21,355 bases of DNA, from IMG/VR virus record IMGVR_UViG_3300045961_000141, positions 1 to 21,355 of that record. One strand, 5' to 3'. The position numbers were made by a program, and so were the translations under genes. This document shows positions 15,089-21,355 of this stretch, piece after piece. Origin of the DNA: a virus. Each line of letters starts with the position of its first letter. Position 1 is the stretch's first letter. The notes beneath the pieces are model-generated. The model was not told where the DNA came from. It saw nothing but the letters and a program-made list of their open reading frames with translations, and made no database searches.

Positions 15089-15306
15089 TTGTCGATCTCC
15101 TTAGCCGCAGGGGCTTTCAAGTCTTTTGCCACGGGAGCGAGGGCTTCCTGCGCTACCCGCAAAACGGAGCCCTCCGCAATGCGGCGAGTCCAAAAAGAAA
15201 GATTGCCATCCACGACGGCACCACCATCGGGCAACGGCTTCATGGTCGCGGGGTCACGCACCACGATTCCGGGTGCGGGCTTCAGGTGGAGGGTGTTGTC
15301 ACTCAT
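15085..15306 (-). CDS. DUF2635 protein (Mu gp38-like)
   Basis: A 73-residue protein starts at ATG 15304-15306 and overlaps the previous stop by 8 nt. It contains LKPAPGIVVRDPATMKPLPDGGAVVDG and WTRRIAEGSVL, the complete core of DUF2635 (PF10948). In Mu this gene (gp38) lies directly before the sheath gene, exactly as here. Its molecular role is not established; a small tail-assembly or tail-neck role is assumed from position. The C-terminal twenty residues are Ala/Lys rich and vary in the family. Confidence 0.88.
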   Translation of the reverse strand: MSDNTLHLKPAPGIVVRDPATMKPLPDGGAVVDGNLSFWTRRIAEGSVLRVAQEALAPVAKDLKAPAAKEIDK

Positions 15307-15856
15307 GGATGTTTTCCAAGAAATCCACCGCCTCGTCCCCGAGCTGCACCACGCCCCCGAGGTTGAAGCGGATCTCTGCGGTGTCGAAGTCTGAAAGGGT
15401 TGCGGTGTCCGTGCCCACGATCTCGTCGTAGGTCACGCGGTAGTTCATCATTGCAACGCCGAGGTATTGCTGCCCCTCTTCCGAGAAGGCGATCTCCGTG
15501 CTGGAAATCCACGAATCGGAACAAGTCCCACCGAAGGTCTCGTCCTGCATCATTGCGCGCTCAACCGCTTCACAGAGCGAATCGAGCGCGCCGGGGAGGG
15601 CCATCTGCGTACCGTAGCCCACCGCTTCAATGGTGAGGGTTAGAGTGTGCCAAAGACGGCGCGGGTTGCTTTGGTTGCTGTCGAGCTCGACCGAATCCTC
15701 AGGGGTGAGGATATTCAAGCACGGGATCTCGACACCCACGCGCGGAGGAGTGAACCTGCACACATACACGCGCGGCCCAACAATCGCACTCACCCCTGCA
15801 TCGGCAAGGAGAGCCGCGGAAACTGCGGAGCGGATAGCGGCGCGGGAGTGCGTCAC
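15299..15856 (-). CDS. Probable tail terminator / minor tail protein (Mu gp37 or lambda gpU position)
   Basis: A 185-residue protein starts at GTG 15854-15856 in a GTGA overlap with the preceding gene. It shows an N-terminal helix THSRAAIRSAVSAALLADAGVSAIVGPRVY, then VEIPCLNILTPED, WHTLTLTIEAVGYG and helix LPGALDSLCEAVERAM, then YLGVAMMNYRVTYDEIVG. This helix-strand order, with a conserved R-V-Y after the first helix and a late Y-R-V-T-Y strand, is typical of phage tail terminators that cap the tail tube and receive the head. No exact family is certain. Position between head joining and sheath genes matches Mu gp37. Confidence 0.65.
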   Translation of the reverse strand: MTHSRAAIRSAVSAALLADAGVSAIVGPRVYVCRFTPPRVGVEIPCLNILTPEDSVELDSNQSNPRRLWHTLTLTIEAVGYGTQMALPGALDSLCEAVERAMMQDETFGGTCSDSWISSTEIAFSEEGQQYLGVAMMNYRVTYDEIVGTDTATLSDFDTAEIRFNLGGVVQLGDEAVDFLENIHE

Positions 15857-16176
15857 GGGGTCACCAAGTGGAGCAGGAGAAGCACACCGCCCTGCCCATC
15901 GCGCTTCGGCTCGCGCACGGTGTATTCCGTTCCGTCAACAACGACGACAGCGGAGGGGTCAAGGGCCGGGTCTGACGAGAGCTGCGCGAGGGTCGTGAAA
16001 AGGGCAGGCGTATACATGACCGCACCCATCTCACCTTCTGCTGGGTTCTGGTAGTACGCGTCGAAAATGCCAGACACGGAAACGCGGTCCCCATCGCCAG
16101 AAATGTATTCGAGCAAATCTGGTCCACCAAGGACCATGATTGCAGACGAATCCATTCCGGCGATGAGGTCACGCAT
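15853..16176 (-). CDS. Head-tail joining protein (lambda FII-like)
   Basis: A 107-residue protein starts at ATG 16174-16176, eight bases after the DUF2190 stop. A longer frame to 16344 exists, but its first 56 residues are arginine-rich shadow sequence overlapping the DUF2190 gene. Residues about 24-100 show VSVSGIFDAYYQNPAEG, VMYTPALFTTLAQLSSDP, VVVVDGTEYTVREPKRDGQGGVLLLLHL, which follows the lambda FII layout: a GIFDxx strand, an S-P-x-L-F-like middle, then a G-x-x-Y-x-V-x-x-x-x-x-D-G-G-x-x-x-L end. The protein would sit between connector and tail. Sequence identity to FII is low. Confidence 0.65.
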   Translation of the reverse strand: MRDLIAGMDSSAIMVLGGPDLLEYISGDGDRVSVSGIFDAYYQNPAEGEMGAVMYTPALFTTLAQLSSDPALDPSAVVVVDGTEYTVREPKRDGQGGVLLLLHLVTP

Positions 16177-16184
16177 GTGGTTGC

Positions 16185-16532
16185 TCAGGTGGTAGCGGCA
16201 GCAATACCGAGCAGAACCACGGTTCCGGTAGCGTCGCCGGAAGCGGCGGCAGCGCCAGCGACAGCGCACAGGGTTGCCCCGGTGCTGCTCTTGGTGAAGT
16301 TCTTGTTCGTGTCGTTCCAGTAGAGCAGCTCGCCCTCGGCCCATGCTGCACCGGTGGCCTTCGCCACGCCAGTGAACACGCCAACGCGAGCGCCGGCAAA
16401 GGGAAGAGTCTGCGCGACGGTGGCCTGAGGGACCACGATCAACTGTCCGACCTTGACGGGAGTGCCACTCACCACCCCGCCCGTGGGGGCAGTAAGGGTG
16501 AGGACATCACCGGACTGTGAAGCGTTCTTCAT
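16185..16532 (-). CDS. DUF2190 capsid cement/decoration protein
   Basis: A 115-residue protein starts at ATG 16530-16532 with AAGGA about eight bases upstream. It reads KNASQSGDVLTLTAPTGGVVSGTPVKVGQLIVVPQATV, then GARVGVFTGVAKATGAAWAEGELLYWNDTNKNFT and GATLCAVAGAAAASGDATGTVVLL. These are the three signature strands of DUF2190 (PF09956), related in fold to the lambda gpD/decoration class. It directly follows the capsid gene, which is standard for a capsid-stabilising decoration protein. There is no sign of truncation. Confidence 0.9.
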   Translation of the reverse strand: MKNASQSGDVLTLTAPTGGVVSGTPVKVGQLIVVPQATVAQTLPFAGARVGVFTGVAKATGAAWAEGELLYWNDTNKNFTKSSTGATLCAVAGAAAASGDATGTVVLLGIAAATT

Positions 16533-16551
16533 GGTTCAAATCCTTTCAGCG

Positions 16552-18453
16552 TTAGACGCCGGTGCTCTTGTAGAAGCCGCGATGGTCAATAACCTTCGCG
16601 GCGAAGTCGTGACGGCACTTGATCTCGAAGCCGTCAATCTCGAAGCCCTCGCGGGTCTCGATGTAGGGGCCGTTTTCGCCTTCCAGCGTGGCGATCTCGA
16701 TGGTGTCGATCCCGGAGGGATTCGCCACCAGATACCAAGCCGTTGCACTGCCCACGTCAAGGCGCGGCTCCGCGATGACCATGAGCCGCGAGGCAAACGG
16801 ATTCACGGAGCTAGACTGCGATGCGAGCAGAGCCGACGAAACGAACTGGTCCGCGGTGGTCTCCAGAGCGGCAGGAACCAGAATGTACGCCGGAGCAACG
16901 TTCAGGTAGCTACCATTCAGGCCAGTCTGCTTGCGCATGGCTGCGCGACCCGCGCCGATGTTGGCCACATTGATCACACCGGAACCGAGATTCCCGTGCG
17001 AAGCGTGGAACAGCACCACGCCGTCTCCCATGGTCGGGTTGCTCAGGTAGTGAGACCAAACAATATTGGACTCCGTGTCCCGCGCACTGCGCCCGAAGGC
17101 CGCCGGCATACGGGAGAAGGCATCCATATCGTCATTGATAAGAGTCTGCCGGGTGATGGCCAGTCGCTTCGCGTAGGTGGCGAGACTGTATACCTCGCGA
17201 CCCTCGCCGATGGTCCCGAGCTTGATCTCCGCACCTTCCGGAACGGCTTCAAGAACGGGAGCATCGCCAATCTGAGTCACCTTGCGCGACTTGAAATCAG
17301 GGATGGTCACGCGCCGCGAGAGCGGCTCGAAGGTCTGCGGTGCCTCGCTGTAGGCGCTCCGCAGGGCCTTCCCGGCGACATCCGCAAGGAGCAGCGGGAA
17401 GTCGGAGGTAGAGTGCATCCCGGAGCGGACCAGTAGTGCGCCGGCCTGCTGCATGCGCGACCCGGCGAGAGGCTTACCCTCCACCGCGCGGATATACTCG
17501 CTGCCCATCTCGAGGAGGGAGCGCCCAAGGTAGGGCTTGGCCTGCTCGGTGGCGTCACTGCGGAGCCCTGCGCGGTACTCCAGAGCATCGCGGAGACCCT
17601 CCTTTGCGCTGTCGCGGGCATCGCGCACCACCTCCACGGAGACCCCGCGGGGCTTGCTACGCTCGCTGTCGCGGGCAATGACGGCATCAAGGATCTGCTT
17701 GCGCGCGTCCTCGATGGTGGCGCCGGACTCCACGAGGGAGCGGGCCATGCTGTCGAGCTGCACGCTGCGGGCGATGCTCTCGATCTCAGTGATGCGCTGC
17801 CTTTCGGCTGCGCGGATACCCTCGACGTCCACGACAGGAGCCACCGGGGCGGCTCGCGTCTCGACGGCCGGGGCGGCCTCGGTGTTCTGCTGGTCACTCA
17901 TGGTTTCTTTTTCCTCATGCGCTCCAAGGGAGCGGAACTTTGCGCCCACATCCGCAGGGATAGGGGCGACGCTGATTTCATGGGGCTCCCACTTGGTCAC
18001 CCGGTAGACGGGAATGCCGTCCACAGATTCCTTTTGTCGCTGCATCTTGTGGATCCGATACCCCACAGAAACGCCGCTGATAATGCCGTTGCGGACCTTG
18101 CCAAAGATCACGCCTGCTGTCGGGTCGTTGTCCCCGTCGTCGAAGCGGACCACAGCGAAACCCTGCGAGCCGTCCACGCGGACAGAACCGGGGACAACGG
18201 TCCCAACGATCTTGGTGGCGTCCTCGCCTCCGCGGTGGCCGTTCAGAAGCGGAGCGCCGGCATTCAGGCGGGACAGGTCCACCGCGCCGGGCGACAGGTC
18301 CAACTCCTCGAAGAAAGGCCCATCGACGCTCATGCGAAGAACGCGCGCAGAAGCGGTAGCGAATACCACGCCCACGGTGCGGTCCTCCACGTTGACGCTT
18401 TCAGGCATCGCCCGCGCTTCAATGGTCAGAAAATCCACGCCGATCATTGTCAC
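16552..18453 (-). CDS. Prohead protease / major capsid protein fusion
   Basis: A 633-residue protein starts at GTG 18451-18453 in a GTGA overlap with the portal gene; ATG two codons later is an alternative. Residues 1-180 form a S78-like prohead protease: LLNGHRGG with likely catalytic His-73, NGIISGVSVGYRIH with likely catalytic Ser-129, and WEPHEISVAPIPAD near 155-168. Residues about 185-290 are a charged, helical scaffold-like linker (ERQRITEIESIARSVQ). Residues about 330-633 are the capsid, with FEPLSRRVTIPDF, KRLAITRQTLINDDMDAFSRMP, VLFHASHGNLG and APAYILVPAALE. This architecture is known from protease-capsid fusions of lambda- and Mu-like phages. Maturation would cut the fused protein. 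An internal ATG at residue 185 has an upstream AGGA (see findings). Confidence 0.92.
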   Translation of the reverse strand: MTMIGVDFLTIEARAMPESVNVEDRTVGVVFATASARVLRMSVDGPFFEELDLSPGAVDLSRLNAGAPLLNGHRGGEDATKIVGTVVPGSVRVDGSQGFAVVRFDDGDNDPTAGVIFGKVRNGIISGVSVGYRIHKMQRQKESVDGIPVYRVTKWEPHEISVAPIPADVGAKFRSLGAHEEKETMSDQQNTEAAPAVETRAAPVAPVVDVEGIRAAERQRITEIESIARSVQLDSMARSLVESGATIEDARKQILDAVIARDSERSKPRGVSVEVVRDARDSAKEGLRDALEYRAGLRSDATEQAKPYLGRSLLEMGSEYIRAVEGKPLAGSRMQQAGALLVRSGMHSTSDFPLLLADVAGKALRSAYSEAPQTFEPLSRRVTIPDFKSRKVTQIGDAPVLEAVPEGAEIKLGTIGEGREVYSLATYAKRLAITRQTLINDDMDAFSRMPAAFGRSARDTESNIVWSHYLSNPTMGDGVVLFHASHGNLGSGVINVANIGAGRAAMRKQTGLNGSYLNVAPAYILVPAALETTADQFVSSALLASQSSSVNPFASRLMVIAEPRLDVGSATAWYLVANPSGIDTIEIATLEGENGPYIETREGFEIDGFEIKCRHDFAAKVIDHRGFYKSTGV

Positions 18454-19907
18454 GACTCTGCCACCTTCCCCGGATTTTCTGCGCCGGTCTGCTGCACCTG
18501 ACCCTGCGCCGTCATCCTGCGCGGGTCGCTATCGAGAGAGATCCCGAGAGCATCCAGTCGCGCGAGACCGCTAGCGTACTCGCGCCAATGTGCAGCCGGA
18601 TCGCGGCCCATGGTCGCCGCCAGCTCGTCGTGAGTCATCGCTCCCGCACGGATCAGGAGCTGGTAGGCTGCGCCTTCCTTCTCCGGGTCGGTCATGGGCA
18701 TTGACGGAGGAGTCCATTCTGGAGTGCCAGCATCGCCGTAGAGCCCGGCAAGTCTCCCGATCGGCTCGAACCACTCCCACACACGCACGCACAGCTGCGG
18801 GATCACGGTGTTGTGTTGCCAGTCCGCAACGCTTGCCCAATGGGCGAGCCTGCCCATGCGCGCGGAGCTGTAGTTCACCTGCGAAAAATCGCCAGTCAGA
18901 TCCTCATAAGTCACGCCCATGGCGCTAGCGATGCTCCGGAGGCAGAGCATCGAAAACCGCCCCTCACTCTCGGGGACACCGGGAGGGGTCGCAAATGTGA
19001 TGTCTTGCCCTGGCTTCAGGTAATCAATGCGGCCGGGCTCCAGAGTCTCGATAAATCCTGTGTCGTCCACCTCTCCAATGGCAGACGAACTCCCGTCCAT
19101 ATCGCGCACGAACGCGGAGAAGCAGGCCGCGATCTTCTGCCGGACTAGCAGCGCGTCGTGATAGTCGTCGAAGTCGTGAAGCTTCACGATTGCCGGGGCA
19201 AGCCAAGAGACCCCGCGAATCTGCCCGGGGCGCTCCACGCGGAACAGGTGGATCACATCTTCCGCAGGAACGCGCACGGAATCGCGCCGCATTGCATCGG
19301 TGCCGCCGGGGTGGTCAGGAAAGAGCCAATAGGCCACCGGGCGCCGACGGGAATCGAACTCGATCCCCTGCCGGATCTGGTTCCCGGTGCCGCTCCAGTA
19401 GTCCTTCGCCGTGTCCAAGTGGTCGGCCTCGAGCACCTCCAGAGCCAGAGGAACCGCAGAGCCCTCCACCATGTGCCGCACGATCAGGCACTCACCATCC
19501 TGCACCATGGCTTGCACGGCCAAGCGCTGGATCCCGGCAAAATTGGCTCGACCATCAAGGCTACATCGATTCGACTCGGACCACTGCGCCCACGCTGTTG
19601 CAGCGTCAGGCATGAGCCCACGCGGGCGAATGCCCCAACCAACAATATTGTTGGTGATCACACGATGAGCGTTGCGCGCCCAAGCATTGTTGCGCACCAG
19701 ATCGCGCGCAACATCCCGCAAAATCCTCCCCTGACCACGCGTGGTGGACGCGGAGTCGCCCCCCGACCGTCTCCACCCTTCGGTTCTGCGCCCTCGTGCA
19801 GCCCCGTCGTAGTAGCGCTTCGCAAGCGTCAGGGCAGCAGACTGCGCCTCGGCGCGCGCGCGCTGAATCGGAACCACTTCGGCCCTCAAATCCTCGGCCA
19901 TTCCCAT
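18450..19907 (-). CDS. Portal protein (lambda gpB type)
   Basis: A 485-residue protein starts at ATG 19905-19907, two bases after the gpW-like stop; an ATG two codons later is also possible. It carries the lambda portal pattern (PF05136): DVARDLVRNNAWARNAHRVI and NNIVGWGIRPRG around residues 65-97, VQDGECLIV, LEVLEADHLD, GIEFDSRRRPVAYWLFPDHPG, VPAEDVIHLFRVERPGQIRGVSWLAPAI, and LKPGQDITFATPPGVPESEGRF. The MGVTYEDLTGDFSQVNYSSARMG stretch near residues 350-372 is diagnostic. The portal forms the dodecameric vertex through which DNA is packaged and ejected. Confidence 0.95.
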   Translation of the reverse strand: MGMAEDLRAEVVPIQRARAEAQSAALTLAKRYYDGAARGRRTEGWRRSGGDSASTTRGQGRILRDVARDLVRNNAWARNAHRVITNNIVGWGIRPRGLMPDAATAWAQWSESNRCSLDGRANFAGIQRLAVQAMVQDGECLIVRHMVEGSAVPLALEVLEADHLDTAKDYWSGTGNQIRQGIEFDSRRRPVAYWLFPDHPGGTDAMRRDSVRVPAEDVIHLFRVERPGQIRGVSWLAPAIVKLHDFDDYHDALLVRQKIAACFSAFVRDMDGSSSAIGEVDDTGFIETLEPGRIDYLKPGQDITFATPPGVPESEGRFSMLCLRSIASAMGVTYEDLTGDFSQVNYSSARMGRLAHWASVADWQHNTVIPQLCVRVWEWFEPIGRLAGLYGDAGTPEWTPPSMPMTDPEKEGAAYQLLIRAGAMTHDELAATMGRDPAAHWREYASGLARLDALGISLDSDPRRMTAQGQVQQTGAENPGKVAES

Positions 19908-19909
19908 GT

Positions 19910-20113
19910 TCAGAAGCCCTTTCTAGTGGCTGCGTACCGGTGACGGGGCGCACCGGACACCTCCGCGACCATCGACGCAAGCAGGGACCGCATCTCGGAA
20001 AGTGAGTGATAGGTAATCGCTCGCGCCGGAGGCCCGTCGTAGCGCACCGTGAGCACGCCAGAGGCCACCGCAGCCCGGAGCCTGTCAATGTCAGCTTGTG
20101 TCCACAGGGCCAT
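19910..20113 (-). CDS. gpW-like head completion protein
   Basis: A 67-residue protein starts at ATG 20111-20113 with AAGG seven bases upstream. Its pattern, WTQADIDRLRAAVASGVLTVRY, then AITYHSLSEMRSLLASMVAEVSG, is typical of the small helical proteins between terminase and portal in lambda-type head operons. There, gpW plugs the portal and completes the head before tail joining. Position and length (lambda gpW is 68 residues) agree. Sequence similarity is in the helix pattern rather than high identity. Confidence 0.8.
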   Translation of the reverse strand: MALWTQADIDRLRAAVASGVLTVRYDGPPARAITYHSLSEMRSLLASMVAEVSGAPRHRYAATRKGF

Positions 20114-20223
20114 GCTCTTACCTTATGCCATGAACTCGCACCGGACCTGCGCGGTGCCGCACACGCGGGCTTGTTCCATGGTTCCAGGGCGTGGCGGTGG
20201 CGCCATCAATGCCACCTTGCCCC
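20114..20223. other. 110-bp terminase/gpW spacer
   Basis: Apart from the 27-codon mini-ORF described separately, I see no terminator hairpin, promoter or RNA gene here. This is the longest gap between recognised genes in the whole window. Confidence 0.5.
20123..20206 (-). CDS. Possible 27-codon mini-ORF between terminase and gpW-like genes
   Basis: An open frame runs from ATG 20204-20206 to TAA 20123-20125, encoding 27 residues that end in RVCGTAQVRCEFMA. AGGTGG stands five bases upstream of the ATG, and the TAA lies next to the AAGG that serves the gpW-like gene. The frame fills nearly all of the 110-bp gap left by the two neighbouring genes (20114-20223). No family is recognised. It may be a short coupling or leader peptide, or a chance frame. 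Confidence 0.3.
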   Translation of the reverse strand: MAPPPRPGTMEQARVCGTAQVRCEFMA

Positions 20224-21355
20224 CTAGCGTAACCATCCCTTGCCGCGACCGAGGAAGCCCCCGCCGCTCCTCTGTGGCCTAGCAGGTCTTGCTGCCGTCT
20301 CTGCGCGAGCAGGAGGTGCCACGGGCTGCGCCGTGGACTGTGCGGGCGCCGCTCGCGGCTTCTCGGGAATCGCGCGGTCCACCCCGAGCAGGGCGGCAGC
20401 CGCGCGGGCGTACACGCGACAATCGAGGAAGTGGTTCTCCCTGCCGGGGAGCATCTTCCAGATATAGCGAGTGAAGCCGCGCCGGTCTTTCTCGCTCACA
20501 AGATGCTCACTCGTGAGCTGCCGGAAGTATTCCTCCCCGTATTCGGGGAAGTGACAGAAACCCGGAGGGAAACCGTCCTCTCCGCGCTCTAGTCGGAGCC
20601 ACCCGTAGAGCTCCCCCTTTGCAATGTGAGAACCAACGCCCCACTTCTTATAGCCGATGCGCTTTCCGCGGATCGTGACATCGACCTTCGTCGGGGTGGA
20701 GATAATGACCTTCGCCGTATCCTCACCCTTCACCGCGATCACGCGGTTCATGGGATGCTTTCTTGCCCATGCGTAGACCTGTTGAGTGTTGAATCCGGAG
20801 TCCACAGCGAGCATCGAAATGGACTGCGCACCTTCGTCTCCGGGGAACTCGCGAGAAACGAGAGAATCGAGCTGCGCCCACACCTCCGGCGCGCTCGTGT
20901 CTCCCACGAAGACCCCTGCGTCAATGCTCCACGACTCGCGAGAGAGCGACCACCCCACCACCTCATAGACCAGCCGGTCCTTCTGCACGTCAACGCCGGC
21001 AGTGAGGAACTTCACGCCGCGCGGTACAGTGCCGATCCGGTACGGCTCCCGCCGCGCGTAGAGACGCTCGTATTCGGGCGCATCGCCGCGCTCCACCCAT
21101 GTCTCCCCGAGCACGGTATTTACGAACGTCCGTAGCTTCTCCGGTCCTGCTTTCGCGCATTCATCAAACTCTAGCGCGAGCTGCCCCCATGCAGCGTTAG
21201 GACTAAAGCTGTACGCTGCCCAAATGTGGAATGAAGCGTGCCCTGTGAATGGCGCGGAAGCGCGCCACTCGCCGCGCGCCACCATGTCCCGCTTGTGTGT
21301 GTGGTCAATCTCGCATCCGCACTCGCAACAGACGAAGTGCGCGCGCAGCGGCTCG
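20224..21355 (-). CDS. Terminase large subunit, GpA family (5' end beyond window)
   Basis: The frame enters at the right edge without a start and ends at TAG 20224-20226, giving about 377 visible residues. A cysteine-rich element VCCECGCEIDHTHKRDM at about 21300-21330 precedes MVARGEWRASAPFTGHASFHIW, the characteristic GpA segment after the ATPase domain. The nuclease domain has likely RNase H-fold acidic residues: GVDVQKDRL (Asp codon near 20991), AVDSGFN (near 20802) and HFLDCRVYA (near 20424). The missing N-terminus would carry the Walker A ATPase. Lambda gpA and relatives cut concatemers and pump DNA into the prohead. The C-terminal tail (about residues 305-353 from the first internal Met) is Pro/Ala/Arg rich. 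Confidence 0.93.
   Translation of the reverse strand, partial: EPLRAHFVCCECGCEIDHTHKRDMVARGEWRASAPFTGHASFHIWAAYSFSPNAAWGQLALEFDECAKAGPEKLRTFVNTVLGETWVERGDAPEYERLYARREPYRIGTVPRGVKFLTAGVDVQKDRLVYEVVGWSLSRESWSIDAGVFVGDTSAPEVWAQLDSLVSREFPGDEGAQSISMLAVDSGFNTQQVYAWARKHPMNRVIAVKGEDTAKVIISTPTKVDVTIRGKRIGYKKWGVGSHIAKGELYGWLRLERGEDGFPPGFCHFPEYGEEYFRQLTSEHLVSEKDRRGFTRYIWKMLPGRENHFLDCRVYARAAAALLGVDRAIPEKPRAAPAQSTAQPVAPPARAETAARPARPQRSGGGFLGRGKGWLR

Noticed and set aside
14402-15394. Long + strand open frame (330 codons) opposite sheath, DUF2635 and the terminator-like gene
   Set aside because: It crosses three coupled genes on the other strand and has an Arg/Gly-rich composition without recognisable motifs.
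16177-16344. 56-residue N-terminal extension of the FII-like gene
   Set aside because: It overlaps the DUF2190 gene and is arginine-rich shadow sequence. The ATG at 16176, directly after the DUF2190 stop, is much better.
1-21355. tRNA genes, CRISPR arrays, insertion sequences, attachment sites and lysis genes
   Set aside because: Reading both strands, I found no cloverleaf-like element, spaced direct repeat array, transposase, integrase, holin or endolysin that could be supported.

Overview
The window is a dense structural-gene operon of a contractile-tailed (myovirus-type) phage or prophage. All supported genes lie on the minus strand, so transcription runs from 21355 down to 1. The DNA is GC-rich, by eye around 60% or slightly above. 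The families present (Mu-type tail, lambda-type GpA/gpW/portal) point to a Gram-negative and probably proteobacterial host. That host call is inference: there is no host gene, attachment site, integrase or tRNA in the window. Free phage and prophage cannot be told apart here.

Layout in the direction of transcription: (1) Head and DNA packaging, 21355-15853: a 5'-truncated GpA-type terminase large subunit, a possible 27-codon mini-ORF, a gpW-like completion protein, a lambda gpB-type portal, a prohead protease fused to the major capsid protein, a DUF2190 capsid cement protein and an FII-like head-tail joining protein. (2) Mu-type contractile tail, 15856-9836: tail terminator-like protein, DUF2635 protein (Mu gp38), sheath (gpL), tube (gpM), tail assembly chaperone with a -1 frameshift extension, tape measure protein and gpN. 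(3) Baseplate, 9843-4384: hub gpP, spike gp45, wedge gp46, gp47/J-like, an inserted Asp-box protein, and a gp48 protein carrying a lectin-like extension. (4) Variable end, 4387-1: a beta-rich domain protein, a second LamG-like protein, a DUF1353 protein, a conserved small phage protein, two paralogous beta-rich proteins, a protein built of two kinds of tandem repeat, and the start of one more gene that runs off the window.

The head genes are lambda-like in type and the tail genes Mu-like, so the window is a modular chimera. Genes are packed with almost no spacer. At least ten junctions are 4-nt ATGA or GTGA overlaps and about half the genes start with GTG. I see no promoter or terminator anywhere, so this looks like one late operon.

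The strongest sequence-level discovery is a canonical T-TTT-TTA slippery heptamer at 12985-12991 in the tail chaperone gene. It leads into a 55-codon -1 frame whose product has the expected chaperone extension character. The most unusual biology is region 4 and the end of region 3. No conventional long tail fibre is visible. Instead there is a Asp-box protein wedged between gp47 and gp48, a lectin-like domain fused directly to gp48, a second lectin-like protein, and a string of small beta-rich repeat proteins. These are candidates for an unusual adsorption apparatus.
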